From Paenibacillus cymbidii (GTDB lineage: Bacteria; Bacillota; Bacilli; Paenibacillales; NBRC-103111), in contig NZ_SHLX01000039.1 in the NCBI RefSeq assembly GCF_004764705.1, positions 1 to 64,000 on the forward strand: 64,000 bases of DNA. Reading direction: 5' to 3'. Both the position numbers and the translations under genes were made by a program. Positions 25,912 through 33,597 of the stretch are shown here, piece by piece; positions within the stretch are counted from its first letter, which is position 1; each line of letters begins with the position of its first letter. The notes beneath the pieces are model-generated. The model did no database searches, was not told the origin of the DNA, and saw only the letters and a list, made by a program, of their open reading frames with translations.

Positions 25912-25942
25912 GCAATAGACATCATTTTGCGCGATATACAGG
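25912..25942 (-). promoter_or_regulatory. 31-bp putative AraC-type operator, copy 3
   Basis: On the minus strand half-sites TGTATATCGC and TGTCTATTGC (19-bp phase) lie 88 bp upstream of the GH88 start. ATGCCCTA follows at 13 bp, as it does at 14 bp after copy 1, suggesting a common promoter geometry with the -10 just beyond. Confidence 0.5.
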
Positions 25943-25999
25943 TTCGCTTTCGCGGCTATTTACGGGGTTGGGCCAGAGCTAGGCGTGGCGCCCCAGGAC

Positions 26000-26193
26000 G
26001 AAATAGGCCATGAAAAATGGCTTATTGGCCCCGTTTCGAGCACCTCGTCGAAAATAGCCAATGAAATCGCCGGCTATTTGAGCCAAATGGCCCCAAGCAG
26101 GCAGATTTTTCGCGAATAGCCAGCGAAAACACTGGCTATTTTGCGACGGCTGCCCCTTTTGGGCGAAATAGGCGATAAAAGGTGGCTTATTTT
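26000..26193. repeat. Hairpin array A (four AATAGCC-type hairpins)
   Basis: Four imperfect hairpins of 28-30 bp begin at about 26000, 26051, 26114 and 26165. Each has an AAATAGSC-type left arm, an A-rich loop and a GGCTATTT or GGCTTATT right arm (for example GAATAGCCAGCG with CACTGGCTATTTT). They are spaced 51-63 bp apart with GC-rich spacers. No gene is seen from 25825 to 26762; that stretch holds an operator, this array and the 36-bp minisatellite. Confidence 0.75.
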
Positions 26194-26196
26194 GAA

Positions 26197-26690
26197 CCAG
26201 TAGCTGCTCTCGCATCAATCCCGCGCACCGCACCAGTAGCTACTCTCCCACCAGCCCCGCGCACCGCACCAGTAGCTACTCTCGCATCAGTCCCGCGTAC
26301 CGCACCAGTAGCTTCTCTCCCACCAGTCCCGCGCCCCGCATCAGTAGCTACTCTCGCACCTGTCCCGCACACCGCACCAGCAGCTACTCTCCCACCAATC
26401 CCGCACACCGCACCAGTAGCTTCTCTCCCACCACCCCCGCACACCGCACCAGTAGCTTCTCTCCCACCAGTCCCGCACACCGCACCAGTAGCTTCTCTCC
26501 CACCAGTCCCGCACACCGCACCAGCAGCTACTCTCCCACCAGTCCCGCGCCCCGCACCAGTAGCTTCTCTCCCACCTGTCCCGCACACCGCACCAGTAGT
26601 TTCTCTCCCACCAGTCCCGCACACCGCACCAGCAGCTACTCTCCCACCAATCCCGCACACCGCACCAGTAGCTACTCTCACTAGCCCCAC
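26197..26690. repeat. 36-bp minisatellite, about 13.5 units
   Basis: A continuous tandem repeat with a 36-bp period. The unit core is GCACCAGTAGCTTCTCTCCC followed by ACCAGTCCCGCACACC. The central 10-mer is the palindrome AGTAGCTACT in at least four units and a one- or two-base variant (AGCAGCTACT, AGTAGCTTCT, AGTAGTTTCT) in the others. Because 36 is a multiple of three both strands stay open, but changes fall at all codon positions and no ribosome-binding site is present, so it is taken as non-coding. Confidence 0.85.
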
Positions 26691-26762
26691 GCCCCGCGCC
26701 GGCATGTTATACTTTTAGCGAAACAGAAAAACGGACAATCTTGACAAGGAGAGGTGATCGTT

Positions 26763-27542
26763 ATGTTTCTTTCGGCCCGTGAGCCGCTGGCGCTCGCCGT
26801 TGTTGCGGCCATCCGCGCCGGCGATGTTACGGCGTTGCGGCAGCTTCTCGCCCAACATCCGGTACTGGCCGAGGCGCGAATCGTCGACGATGCGACGGGT
26901 GCCGGAGGCGTGTCCCGCACGCTGCTGCATATGGCCGCCGACTGGCCCGGCCACTACCCGCACGTCGCGGTGACAATAGCCGCGCTGGTTGCAGCCGGCG
27001 CCGATGCGAACGCGCGCTTTGCTGGCGGAGCGCATACGGAGACACCGCTTCATTGGGCCGCCAGCAACGGCGATGTTGCGGCGCTCGACGCGCTGCTCGC
27101 TGCCGGCGCCGATCCCGAGGCGGACGGCGCGGTCATCGCCGGCGGGACGCCGCTGGACGACGCGGTGGCGTTCGGGCAATGGCAAGCGGCACAGCGTCTG
27201 GTGGAGCGTGGCGCAACGTTTGCGCTTTGGCACGCGGCTGCGCTTGGGCAATTGGCCGATGTGGAGGCGCATTTTCGCGGAAAAACGCTTTCGCGGCGAT
27301 TTCCGTGGGGCGTTCGCCACGGCGCAGCGCCGGATGAAACGACCGTCGCTTTCTGGTGCGCTTGCCACGGCGGGCAGCGGGAATGCGCCGTTTATTTGCT
27401 CGAGCGGGGAGCGGAATTGAACTGGATTTCCACTTGGGACGGCTTGACTCCGCTGGACGCGGCGCAACGCAGCGAGGCCCGCGAGCTTGCGACGTGGCTC
27501 CGCCTCCAAGGAGCCTTGTCGGCCAAAGGTCGGCGAGGCTAA
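26763..27542 (+). CDS. Ankyrin repeat protein
   Basis: A 259-residue cytosolic protein of ankyrin-type helix pairs. Recognisable units: REPLALAVVAAIRAGDVTALRQLLAQHP, TLLHMAADWPGHYPHVAVTIAALVAAGADANAR, TPLHWAASNGDVAALDALLAAGADPEA, TPLDDAVAFGQWQAAQRLVERGA, FWCACHGGQRECAVYLLERGAELNW and TPLDAAQRSEARELATWLR. The conserved TPLHWAA and AGAD motifs are clear. AAGGAG lies before the start; ATG 26763 gives better spacing than GTG 26754. The partner it binds is unknown. It lies between the minisatellite and an AraC regulator gene in the same direction. Confidence 0.88.
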   Translation: MFLSAREPLALAVVAAIRAGDVTALRQLLAQHPVLAEARIVDDATGAGGVSRTLLHMAADWPGHYPHVAVTIAALVAAGADANARFAGGAHTETPLHWAASNGDVAALDALLAAGADPEADGAVIAGGTPLDDAVAFGQWQAAQRLVERGATFALWHAAALGQLADVEAHFRGKTLSRRFPWGVRHGAAPDETTVAFWCACHGGQRECAVYLLERGAELNWISTWDGLTPLDAAQRSEARELATWLRLQGALSAKGRRG

Positions 27543-27665
27543 GCGGCGAATGGCGGGGCGGGCCGTTCGCTGCTCCCGGGAGAGAAGCTGTTCGCAAAAA
27601 GCAGGCAATGACAGGATCGACCAAAACGGCCGTGATACGATAAGAGTCGGGAAAGGTGATGCGAT

Positions 27666-28526
27666 TTGGAAGCGCTCATGCGGATGAAAGAGGCGCTGGA
27701 TTGGCTGGAGCGGCGCATGGAGGAAAGGCTCGATATTGAGGAAATGGCCCGGACGGCAACCATGTCGCCGTTTCATTTCCAGCGCATGTTCCACATGCTG
27801 ACCGGCGTCACGATCGCCGAATACGTACGCAGGCGCAAGCTGACGCTGGCGGCGCAGGAACTGGCCGCCACGTCAGGCAAAGTGCTGGACGTTGCGCTCA
27901 AATACGGCTATGATACGCCGGAATCGTTCGCCAAAGCGTTCCGCCGCCTGCACGGCATCTCGCCGTCCGAAGCGCGGCAGCCGGGCGTCAGCCTGAAAGC
28001 TTATCCGCGCATCTCCTTCCACCTATCGTTGAAGGGAGACAAAGAAATGGATTATCGCATGGAGGATAAGGCGGCGTTCCCCGTCATCGGCCGGTCGCGT
28101 CGTATGACTTGCGAGGGAGGGAGCAACTTGCGGGATATTCCCGCCTTCTGGGGCGAATGCGAGCAGGACGGTACGCTGGCGGCATTGGGAGCGGCCAGCC
28201 GCACCGGCACTTTGTTGGGCGTTTGTCTGGATATGCAGCCGGGGCAAGGGGATTTTACGTACCTGATCGGCTGCGAAAGCGAAGCCTCCGCCGCACCGGC
28301 AGGTTGCGAGACGCGAACGATTGCCGCCTATACGTGGGCGATCTTTGCCGCTGTGGGAACGCTTCCCGAATCGATCCAGTCGACGATCGGCCGCATTTAC
28401 CAGGAGTGGTTTTCGGCTACCGGCTACGAGCATGCCGGCGGCCCGGAGCTGGAGGTATATCCGCCGGGCGATACCACGGCGACTGATTACCGCTGCGAGG
28501 TGTGGGTCCCGGTTGTGAAGAAGTAG
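27666..28526 (+). CDS. AraC family regulator with GyrI-like effector-binding domain
   Basis: A 286-residue regulator of the Rob/BltR-like type. The N-terminal AraC domain (about 5-108) has two helix-turn-helix motifs (LDIEEMARTATMSPFHFQRMFHMLTG and VLDVALKYGYDTPESFAKAFRRLHGISP). The C-terminal GyrI-like/effector-binding domain (about 127-286) includes the family end LEVYPPGDTTATDYRCEVWVPV. It probably responds to small hydrophobic or toxic compounds. TTG 27666 is the start, preceded by AAAGGTGAT; no in-frame ATG lies before the conserved part except at residue 5. Confidence 0.88.
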   Translation: MEALMRMKEALDWLERRMEERLDIEEMARTATMSPFHFQRMFHMLTGVTIAEYVRRRKLTLAAQELAATSGKVLDVALKYGYDTPESFAKAFRRLHGISPSEARQPGVSLKAYPRISFHLSLKGDKEMDYRMEDKAAFPVIGRSRRMTCEGGSNLRDIPAFWGECEQDGTLAALGAASRTGTLLGVCLDMQPGQGDFTYLIGCESEASAAPAGCETRTIAAYTWAIFAAVGTLPESIQSTIGRIYQEWFSATGYEHAGGPELEVYPPGDTTATDYRCEVWVPVVKK

Positions 28527-28566
28527 CGCCGCCCGCGTCGGGAACCGGTGCAAGCGAAGCAAAGCA

Positions 28567-28602
28567 CAAGGCGGAACAACGGTTAACGGTTGTTCCGCCT
28601 TG
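28567..28602. terminator. Bidirectional terminator hairpin
   Basis: A perfect inverted repeat with arms CAAGGCGGAACAAC and GTTGTTCCGCCTTG lies between the convergent ends of the AraC/GyrI gene and the M24 peptidase gene. The T-run is weak. Confidence 0.7.
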
Positions 28603-28620
28603 TCGCGATGCGGAGCGGCG

Positions 28621-29823
28621 CTATTCCGCGACGCGAATCAGCCCTTCGCGCGAGTTGGTCAGCTTCTCGAAGCCGTCCGCGGTGATCAGGTAGCTGTTTT
28701 CGATGCCAACGACTCCGCGTCCGGGGAACGTAAATTTCGGTTCGACCGCCACGACCATGCCGGGTTCGAGCGGGTAGCGGAAGCCGCGCGCCAGCACCGG
28801 CAGCTCGTCGATTTCGAGGCCGATGCCATGGCCGAGAAATTTGACCTGGTCGCGGCCGAAGCCCATAAAATGCTGCGACAACCCCGCTTCCTTCGCCAGC
28901 TCAAGCGCCCGCGCGTACATATCCTCGCATATGGTGCCCGGCTTCAAAGCGCGTTCGGCGTCGCGGATGATCGCTTCGGAAACTTCGTACGCGCGCGCCA
29001 AATCGTCTGGCAACTCGCCGATGACGAGCGTGCGCGTCTGGTCAATCACGTACCCGTCGATGCAGCAGCCGATATCGAGCAGAACCGGCTCGCCGCGCCC
29101 GATCGGCCTGCGGCCCGCACTTTGCGGCACCGCAGGGCCAAGCCCTTCCCCGCCGGCCGGACCGTCAAAATACGTCGGCTTGGCCGCCGCAGCGCCAGCC
29201 GCCACGACGCCGGTGATCGTCTCCTGGTTGTAACCGCGCATGCGCATCGTACCGCCGTGCCCGTTCAGCCGCAGCGTCAGCTCGACCATGGCCAGCAGCT
29301 CGAATTCGGCCATGCCGGGACGCACATGGGCGGCCGCCTTCTCCAGCGCGAGGTCGGCAACGCGAGCGGCGGCACGGATGTGCGCCAGCTCGTCCGGCGA
29401 CTTGATCATGCGCGTTTCGCGAACCGGCAGCGAGCCGTCCGTCCATTTGACGCCGGCGATGCCGTCTTGCAGCCGCTGAAACAGCTGCACCGGCAGCACG
29501 TCGTACGGCGTGGCGAACAGCGGCTCGCGTCCGTCCGCGAACAACGCCGGATACGCTTCACGCAGCCTGTCGCCGAGCGTGCGCAGCGAGCCGAGCTCTT
29601 CCACGAGCACGGACGCTTCTTCCTGTGCGCGGACGACGCTGCGGCGAACGTAAAACACAGGCTCCCCATCGATCGGGATCACAAGAAATCCGGTTTGCAT
29701 CGTCCCGGAAAAATAGTACAAGTCGACATTTTGCGTCACCACGACAACGTCGATCGATTGCGCCGCCATTTTGTCCCGCAGCCGTTCGATGCGCGCCGCA
29801 TGATTGCTTCCCGCCATAACCAT
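28621..29823 (-). CDS. M24 family metallopeptidase (Xaa-Pro aminopeptidase-like)
   Basis: A 400-residue two-domain peptidase: N-terminal creatinase-like domain (about 5-165) and C-terminal pita-bread metal-binding domain (about 175-400). Metal ligands are the Asp pair in VLLDIGCCIDGYVIDQTRT, His in FLGHGIGLEIDELP, and Glu in VVAVEPKFTF and VVGIENSYLI. Such enzymes remove N-terminal residues before proline, though the family includes other activities. ATG 29823 with GAGGAGG upstream was chosen; a longer frame without support exists. It is a single gene. Confidence 0.87.
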   Translation of the reverse strand: MVMAGSNHAARIERLRDKMAAQSIDVVVVTQNVDLYYFSGTMQTGFLVIPIDGEPVFYVRRSVVRAQEEASVLVEELGSLRTLGDRLREAYPALFADGREPLFATPYDVLPVQLFQRLQDGIAGVKWTDGSLPVRETRMIKSPDELAHIRAAARVADLALEKAAAHVRPGMAEFELLAMVELTLRLNGHGGTMRMRGYNQETITGVVAAGAAAAKPTYFDGPAGGEGLGPAVPQSAGRRPIGRGEPVLLDIGCCIDGYVIDQTRTLVIGELPDDLARAYEVSEAIIRDAERALKPGTICEDMYARALELAKEAGLSQHFMGFGRDQVKFLGHGIGLEIDELPVLARGFRYPLEPGMVVAVEPKFTFPGRGVVGIENSYLITADGFEKLTNSREGLIRVAE

Positions 29824-29921
29824 CCTTCGGTTGTCCTCCTCGCCTTGAACGCAAGCCGTCCGAATGACGGCGATTCTTTCCTTCATCATACAAGAAGGAG
29901 GGGGCCGTTTCAAAAGGTTTG

Positions 29922-30404
29922 TCAGCGCACCAGTTCCGCCGCGCCTTTGACATTCCAGACGATTGGAGGCAGCAAAGAAAACAGCCGCGGATATTCCACG
30001 CGGGCGACAAGCGCAACGCCGGGCTGCCGCAGCTGCGCGGTGAAGCCGTAAGCGCCGTTCGAATAGGTATACGGAAACGTCGTCGTTTCATTCACGACAT
30101 CGAAGGCGAGCACGTCGACGCGCGTGCGCAGGAAGCTTCCGGGCAGCGGCGCATTGCTTTCGTCGAGCTGCAGGTTCGCGCGCAAATACGTCAGCGCCGC
30201 CGCTTCCGCAGCAGCCGGGTCGATGGCGACGATGCCGGCGCTCAGCTTCGCGGCGTCGACTTGCTGCGCCCCGGCATGCGCCGCGTAATTGACGGCGCGT
30301 TTGGCGCGGAACAGCGCCTGCATAGCCATCTCCCGCTCCGCCTGCAGCGCAAAAACGAGCGTAAATACCGCCAACACCAGCATGTAAACAACCAGCTTGT
30401 ACAA
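29922..30404 (-). CDS. TadE/TadG-like pilus assembly protein
   Basis: A 160-residue protein with a short cytoplasmic start, one N-terminal hydrophobic helix (about 5-22) and an extracytoplasmic domain of mixed beta character, the form of minor pilins in Tad loci. Start is TTG 30404 with GGAAGGGG upstream. It lies at the distal end of the Tad operon, separated from the rest by the hairpin array B, so it may form its own unit. Substrate and role are inferred from context only. Confidence 0.65.
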   Translation of the reverse strand: MYKLVVYMLVLAVFTLVFALQAEREMAMQALFRAKRAVNYAAHAGAQQVDAAKLSAGIVAIDPAAAEAAALTYLRANLQLDESNAPLPGSFLRTRVDVLAFDVVNETTTFPYTYSNGAYGFTAQLRQPGVALVARVEYPRLFSLLPPIVWNVKGAAELVR

Positions 30405-30623
30405 CGCAAACCCCTTCCTGCGTCAACCTATGGCAGGTTTCCGTCCAATGCGCTCACTTGTCGCGTTACCCTGACGCAACCTACCGCATCCATCTTCGGC
30501 TCCAACTTTACACAATAACCTGCTGAACCAGCACCAACCAGCTTCATGAAACGAGCCTCCAGTATAGCAGCTTTAACTACTTCGAAATTCGGCTAATTTG
30601 CTCCGGCCTGGGCAACGGCGGCG

Positions 30624-30805
30624 ATTTAAGCCGGGTTTTCCGGCTTATTTGCCCCAGCCCAGGCAACAGCGGCGATATAAGCCGGATTTTCTGGCTTATT
30701 TGCTCCGGTCCAGGCAGCCGGCGGCGATTTAAGCCGGGTTTTCCGGCTTATTTGCTCCGGCCCAGGTAGCAATAGCGATTTAAAGCGGATTTTCCGGCTT
30801 AAATG
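30624..30805. repeat. Hairpin array B (four TTTAAGCCGG-type hairpins)
   Basis: Four hairpins of about 30 bp with period 53-54 bp: left arm GATTTAAGCCGG (or GATATAAGCCGG), a TTTT loop and right arm CCGGCTTATTTGC. Spacers share CTCCGGCCYAGGCA-like sequence. Units are nearly identical to one another but differ in arm sequence from arrays A, C and D. The stretch 30405-30866 contains no gene beyond this array. Confidence 0.8.
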
Positions 30806-30866
30806 TACGGTAAGATCAACATATTGGAGAAAAATCAACGAGGCCACCCCACTGACACGCCCCGCG

Positions 30867-31295
30867 CTACTGCGGCACGTATTCGCTCATTTTCATCCCG
30901 ATCGCCTGCATCCGGCCTCCTGCGGGCGGCGGCGCAATGCCGACGAGCCGGTCGATTTCGAACAGCCTGTCGTACGGATACGTCGCCACCAGCCTGATCC
31001 CCGTGCCGCGCAGGACGGGAGCGGCCGGATTCGTGCCGGAAACGCCGCTCGTCGTCGTCACGGCAAATGCGACGCCCGCGCCGTCGAAGCCGCGATCCGC
31101 CAGACGCTGCCGCGCTTCGGCCAACATCGCCGCATCGATATAGCCTTTGGCTCCGCTCGCCCCCGTCTCCAGCAAATAGTCGACTTCCTGCTGCAAAATC
31201 GCCTGCCGCATTATGACCACGTGCTTGTAAATCGGCGAAAACATCAGCCAGCACAACAGCGCCGCAAACAGCACGAACAGCACGATTTGCTTCAT
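30867..31295 (-). CDS. Pseudopilin-like protein of the Tad locus
   Basis: A 142-residue protein with an N-terminal hydrophobic helix (about 4-20, VLFVLFAALLCWLMFSP) and an extracytoplasmic part with a helix followed by beta strands. It resembles the 160-residue neighbour in layout, so both are taken as minor pilins of the same system. No prepilin-peptidase site of the classical G-F-E type is visible. ATG 31295 follows an AGGAGG site at long spacing. Confidence 0.6.
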   Translation of the reverse strand: MKQIVLFVLFAALLCWLMFSPIYKHVVIMRQAILQQEVDYLLETGASGAKGYIDAAMLAEARQRLADRGFDGAGVAFAVTTTSGVSGTNPAAPVLRGTGIRLVATYPYDRLFEIDRLVGIAPPPAGGRMQAIGMKMSEYVPQ

Positions 31296-31328
31296 GCCTT
31301 AGCCGCTCCTCCTCCCCGCCGTTTATGC

Positions 31329-31475
31329 TTATGGATCGATTTGCTGCAGGTTTGCGCCGATCCGCGGTCCGCTTTCCCTGGCAGCGGGCCAAACGCCTGC
31401 CGGCGAAACGAGCGTTGCCGCCAGCAGCAGCACGGCGACGAGCAACAATAACACGGATACCGTCAACTGCCTCAT
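31329..31475 (-). CDS. 48-residue membrane peptide of the Tad locus
   Basis: A very small protein: MRQLTVSVLLLLVAVLLLAA forms one membrane helix, followed by a 28-residue hydrophilic tail. A strong ribosome-binding site (GGGAGGTG) stands eight bases before ATG 31475, which makes expression credible. It sits between a minor pilin gene and another tiny peptide gene. It could be a pilin subunit or assembly helper; family unknown. Confidence 0.65.
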   Translation of the reverse strand: MRQLTVSVLLLLVAVLLLAATLVSPAGVWPAARESGPRIGANLQQIDP

Positions 31476-31495
31476 GCGATGCACCTCCCGATTCG

Positions 31496-31648
31496 TTACG
31501 GCGCAAGCAGCGTACCGATTTCCGTATTGATTGCCGTGCCTTTGGCTTCGATCATCGCCTTGGAACCGGTCGACGGCGCGGCGATAATCGTCGTAAACAT
31601 CACCACAACGACAATTAGTAACATGACTGTCATTAAAATATTGCGCAT
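31496..31648 (-). CDS. 50-residue candidate Flp-type pilin
   Basis: A 50-residue protein with a hydrophobic helix (about 4-24, ILMTVMLLIVVVVMFTTIIAA) and a short polar tail rich in small residues (STGSKAMIEAKGTAINTEIG). AAAAGGAGGTG stands before ATG 31648. Size and position directly after tadC match Flp major pilins, but the usual Flp Glu-Tyr pair is missing and there is no long leader. It is the best structural pilin candidate in the locus. Confidence 0.6.
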   Translation of the reverse strand: MRNILMTVMLLIVVVVMFTTIIAAPSTGSKAMIEAKGTAINTEIGTLLAP

Positions 31649-31686
31649 CAGGCTCACCTCCTTTTCCGCCGATTGGCATCCGTGCA

Positions 31687-32628
31687 TCAATTCAACGAAT
31701 GAAACAGCTTCTGCCCTTCTTCCACCCATGGGTAGATGAACAAACGAAACGTGTTCGTAATCGGCAGCCCGGCGACGACAAACAGCAGGTAGGACGTCGT
31801 CTCCTTGCGGCTTTCTTTCAGCAAGTCGAGCTTGCCCTTGTAGTCGTGGATACGCTGCCGCAGCAGCTCATAATAAGCGTCCGCCTCGTTGCGACGCAGC
31901 GCGTCGAGCGTTTCGCCGAAGCTTATCGCTTCGTCCGTGCCGAGCCGGCGCTTGAAGGCGGCGATCGCCTCACCCGGGTCGTGATACCACTCGTTCAGCA
32001 TCAGCGCCAGCTCGGCGCGGATCGTACGCGCGCGCGGCATGCAGCGCATCAGCTTGGCGTGCAGGTTCAGGCGCGAGCCGTGGTAGTACAGCAGTTGGTG
32101 GCTGAGTACGTAAATTTCCTGGACGATGCGGCGGCTGCGCTGCTTGCGGGCCGTTTCGAGCAGCACGCGGTCGGCCAGCAGCAGCAACAGGGCGATGGCC
32201 ACCGCCAGCCAGCCGTAGATGCGCAGCGCAAACCATTGCGGCGGGAAGCTGCCGCCGAGCGCGTACAACAAGGCGGCGGCGGACAGCACCGCCACAATCG
32301 CCGCCCGTTTGGCGATCAGGTAACGAAGCGGATGAACGGCCACACCCGCTCCCGCCAGCAACTGCTCCCTTGCCGCAAGCCGTTCGCCCCGCCAGTCGCC
32401 CGCCAGCAACCCGCCGAACCACGCCGGAGGCGCCTTTAACCACCCTCCGCCCCCTTTGCCCGGCCAACCCCGCAACCTTCTGCGGCGGTAAGGCAACAAC
32501 TGCAGCGCGCCGTAAAAAGCGGCAAAACCAAGCGCGAACAATGTCAGCCGCACGATACTATCGAGCGCTTGTCCCATCGGCCTCATCCTTTCTTCCAGCC
32601 TTATCACGCGCTTGTAGGGATTGCTCAC
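31687..32628 (-). CDS. tadC: TadC-like pilus assembly membrane protein (T2SSF family)
   Basis: A 313-residue inner-membrane platform protein with helices at about 24-45, 107-130, 136-155 and 285-305 and a cytoplasmic helical T2SSF domain between (about 165-280). ATG 32628 overlaps the tadB stop by four bases, indicating coupling. With TadB it forms the membrane platform driven by the CpaF ATPase. Confidence 0.8.
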   Translation of the reverse strand: MSNPYKRVIRLEERMRPMGQALDSIVRLTLFALGFAAFYGALQLLPYRRRRLRGWPGKGGGGWLKAPPAWFGGLLAGDWRGERLAAREQLLAGAGVAVHPLRYLIAKRAAIVAVLSAAALLYALGGSFPPQWFALRIYGWLAVAIALLLLLADRVLLETARKQRSRRIVQEIYVLSHQLLYYHGSRLNLHAKLMRCMPRARTIRAELALMLNEWYHDPGEAIAAFKRRLGTDEAISFGETLDALRRNEADAYYELLRQRIHDYKGKLDLLKESRKETTSYLLFVVAGLPITNTFRLFIYPWVEEGQKLFHSLN

Positions 32629-33593
32629 ATTCTCCGCATGGACAAATACAGTCCCATCAGGAACGAGCCGAATATCAGCAGCAGCGCGTCCAGAATCATG
32701 CCCCGCCCTTTGGCGTCCAGCACGTAGTACAAGTAGGCGTTATGCGGGTTGATTTTAAAATTGACGAACAGAAACAAGGCCAGAAAAAAGATCGGCGAAA
32801 AGCTGGCAATCCGGATTTCGAGCAGCTTGTTCCGCTCCGTCTGGTCCGCGAGCTGCGCCTTGCGCATGTCCGCGATCAACTCGCGCAAATTGTCCGCTAC
32901 GTCGTTGCCTTCCTGCAGCGCAATGCGCAAAATGCCGGCCAAATAGTCGGCCCATTGGTGACCGAGCGTAAACGTGAACACCCGCAAACATTCCTCGACC
33001 TCCCGGTCGGCCGCCAAATTGCGCTGCAGCTGGGCAAACACGGGCTGGAGCGGATACGCGACACGCCGCTCGGCAAGTACGGCGCTCAAGACGTTGCGGA
33101 CGTTTTTGTGCGGGGACATCACGTACGCCTGGTACAACACCTCCACCACCGGCAAAAACTCCAACCGGGTGCGCAGCTGCAAGCCGACAAGCTTCAGCCG
33201 CAGCCACAGGTAGGGCAAACAAGCGACGATCCCGCTCAGCACGACCACCCCTTTGACACTGGCAAAAAACAACGCGCCGCCCGCAAAGCCGCCGAAAAAC
33301 AGCAGCAGGCTGATCGTCATAAAAACAGGGAGCGTCAGCCGGTTGCGCGATGCCTCGAGCAACACGGTCAAGTGGCGCTGCAGCGGCAGGCTGCGGCCGA
33401 CCAAGGCGGCAAGCCGGTGCCCGAGCCGTCGTCGCTGCACATGCAGCAGGCGAAGGCGGGCGGCCCGGCGGCCCAGCGCAAGCATAAGCAGGCCGCGCAG
33501 CCAAATGTAGCAAAGCGCCAGCAGCAGCAAGGAGGCAGCGAGGCCGGCCAGCGCAAACAGCAACGAATCGCCGGACAGCAGCAGCTTCGGCAT
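32625..33593 (-). CDS. tadB: TadB-like pilus assembly membrane protein (T2SSF family)
   Basis: A 322-residue membrane protein: N-terminal helix (about 10-38), a paired helix region (about 90-130), a cytoplasmic T2SSF domain (about 140-265) and two final helices (about 266-286 and 300-317). It starts four bases after the cpaF stop. Usual partner of TadC. Confidence 0.8.
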   Translation of the reverse strand: MPKLLLSGDSLLFALAGLAASLLLLALCYIWLRGLLMLALGRRAARLRLLHVQRRRLGHRLAALVGRSLPLQRHLTVLLEASRNRLTLPVFMTISLLLFFGGFAGGALFFASVKGVVVLSGIVACLPYLWLRLKLVGLQLRTRLEFLPVVEVLYQAYVMSPHKNVRNVLSAVLAERRVAYPLQPVFAQLQRNLAADREVEECLRVFTFTLGHQWADYLAGILRIALQEGNDVADNLRELIADMRKAQLADQTERNKLLEIRIASFSPIFFLALFLFVNFKINPHNAYLYYVLDAKGRGMILDALLLIFGSFLMGLYLSMRRM

Positions 33594-33597
33594 CGGC

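Noticed and set aside
25997-26690. CRISPR-like array
   Set aside because: The hairpin array lacks constant direct repeats with unique spacers, the minisatellite has no spacers, and no cas gene is present.
26182-26718. Open frames of about 170 codons on both strands across the 36-bp minisatellite, seemingly a proline-rich and a glycine-rich protein
   Set aside because: The frames stay open only because the repeat period is a multiple of three. The variation ignores codon position, no ribosome-binding site precedes the GTG, and the frame begins inside a hairpin array.
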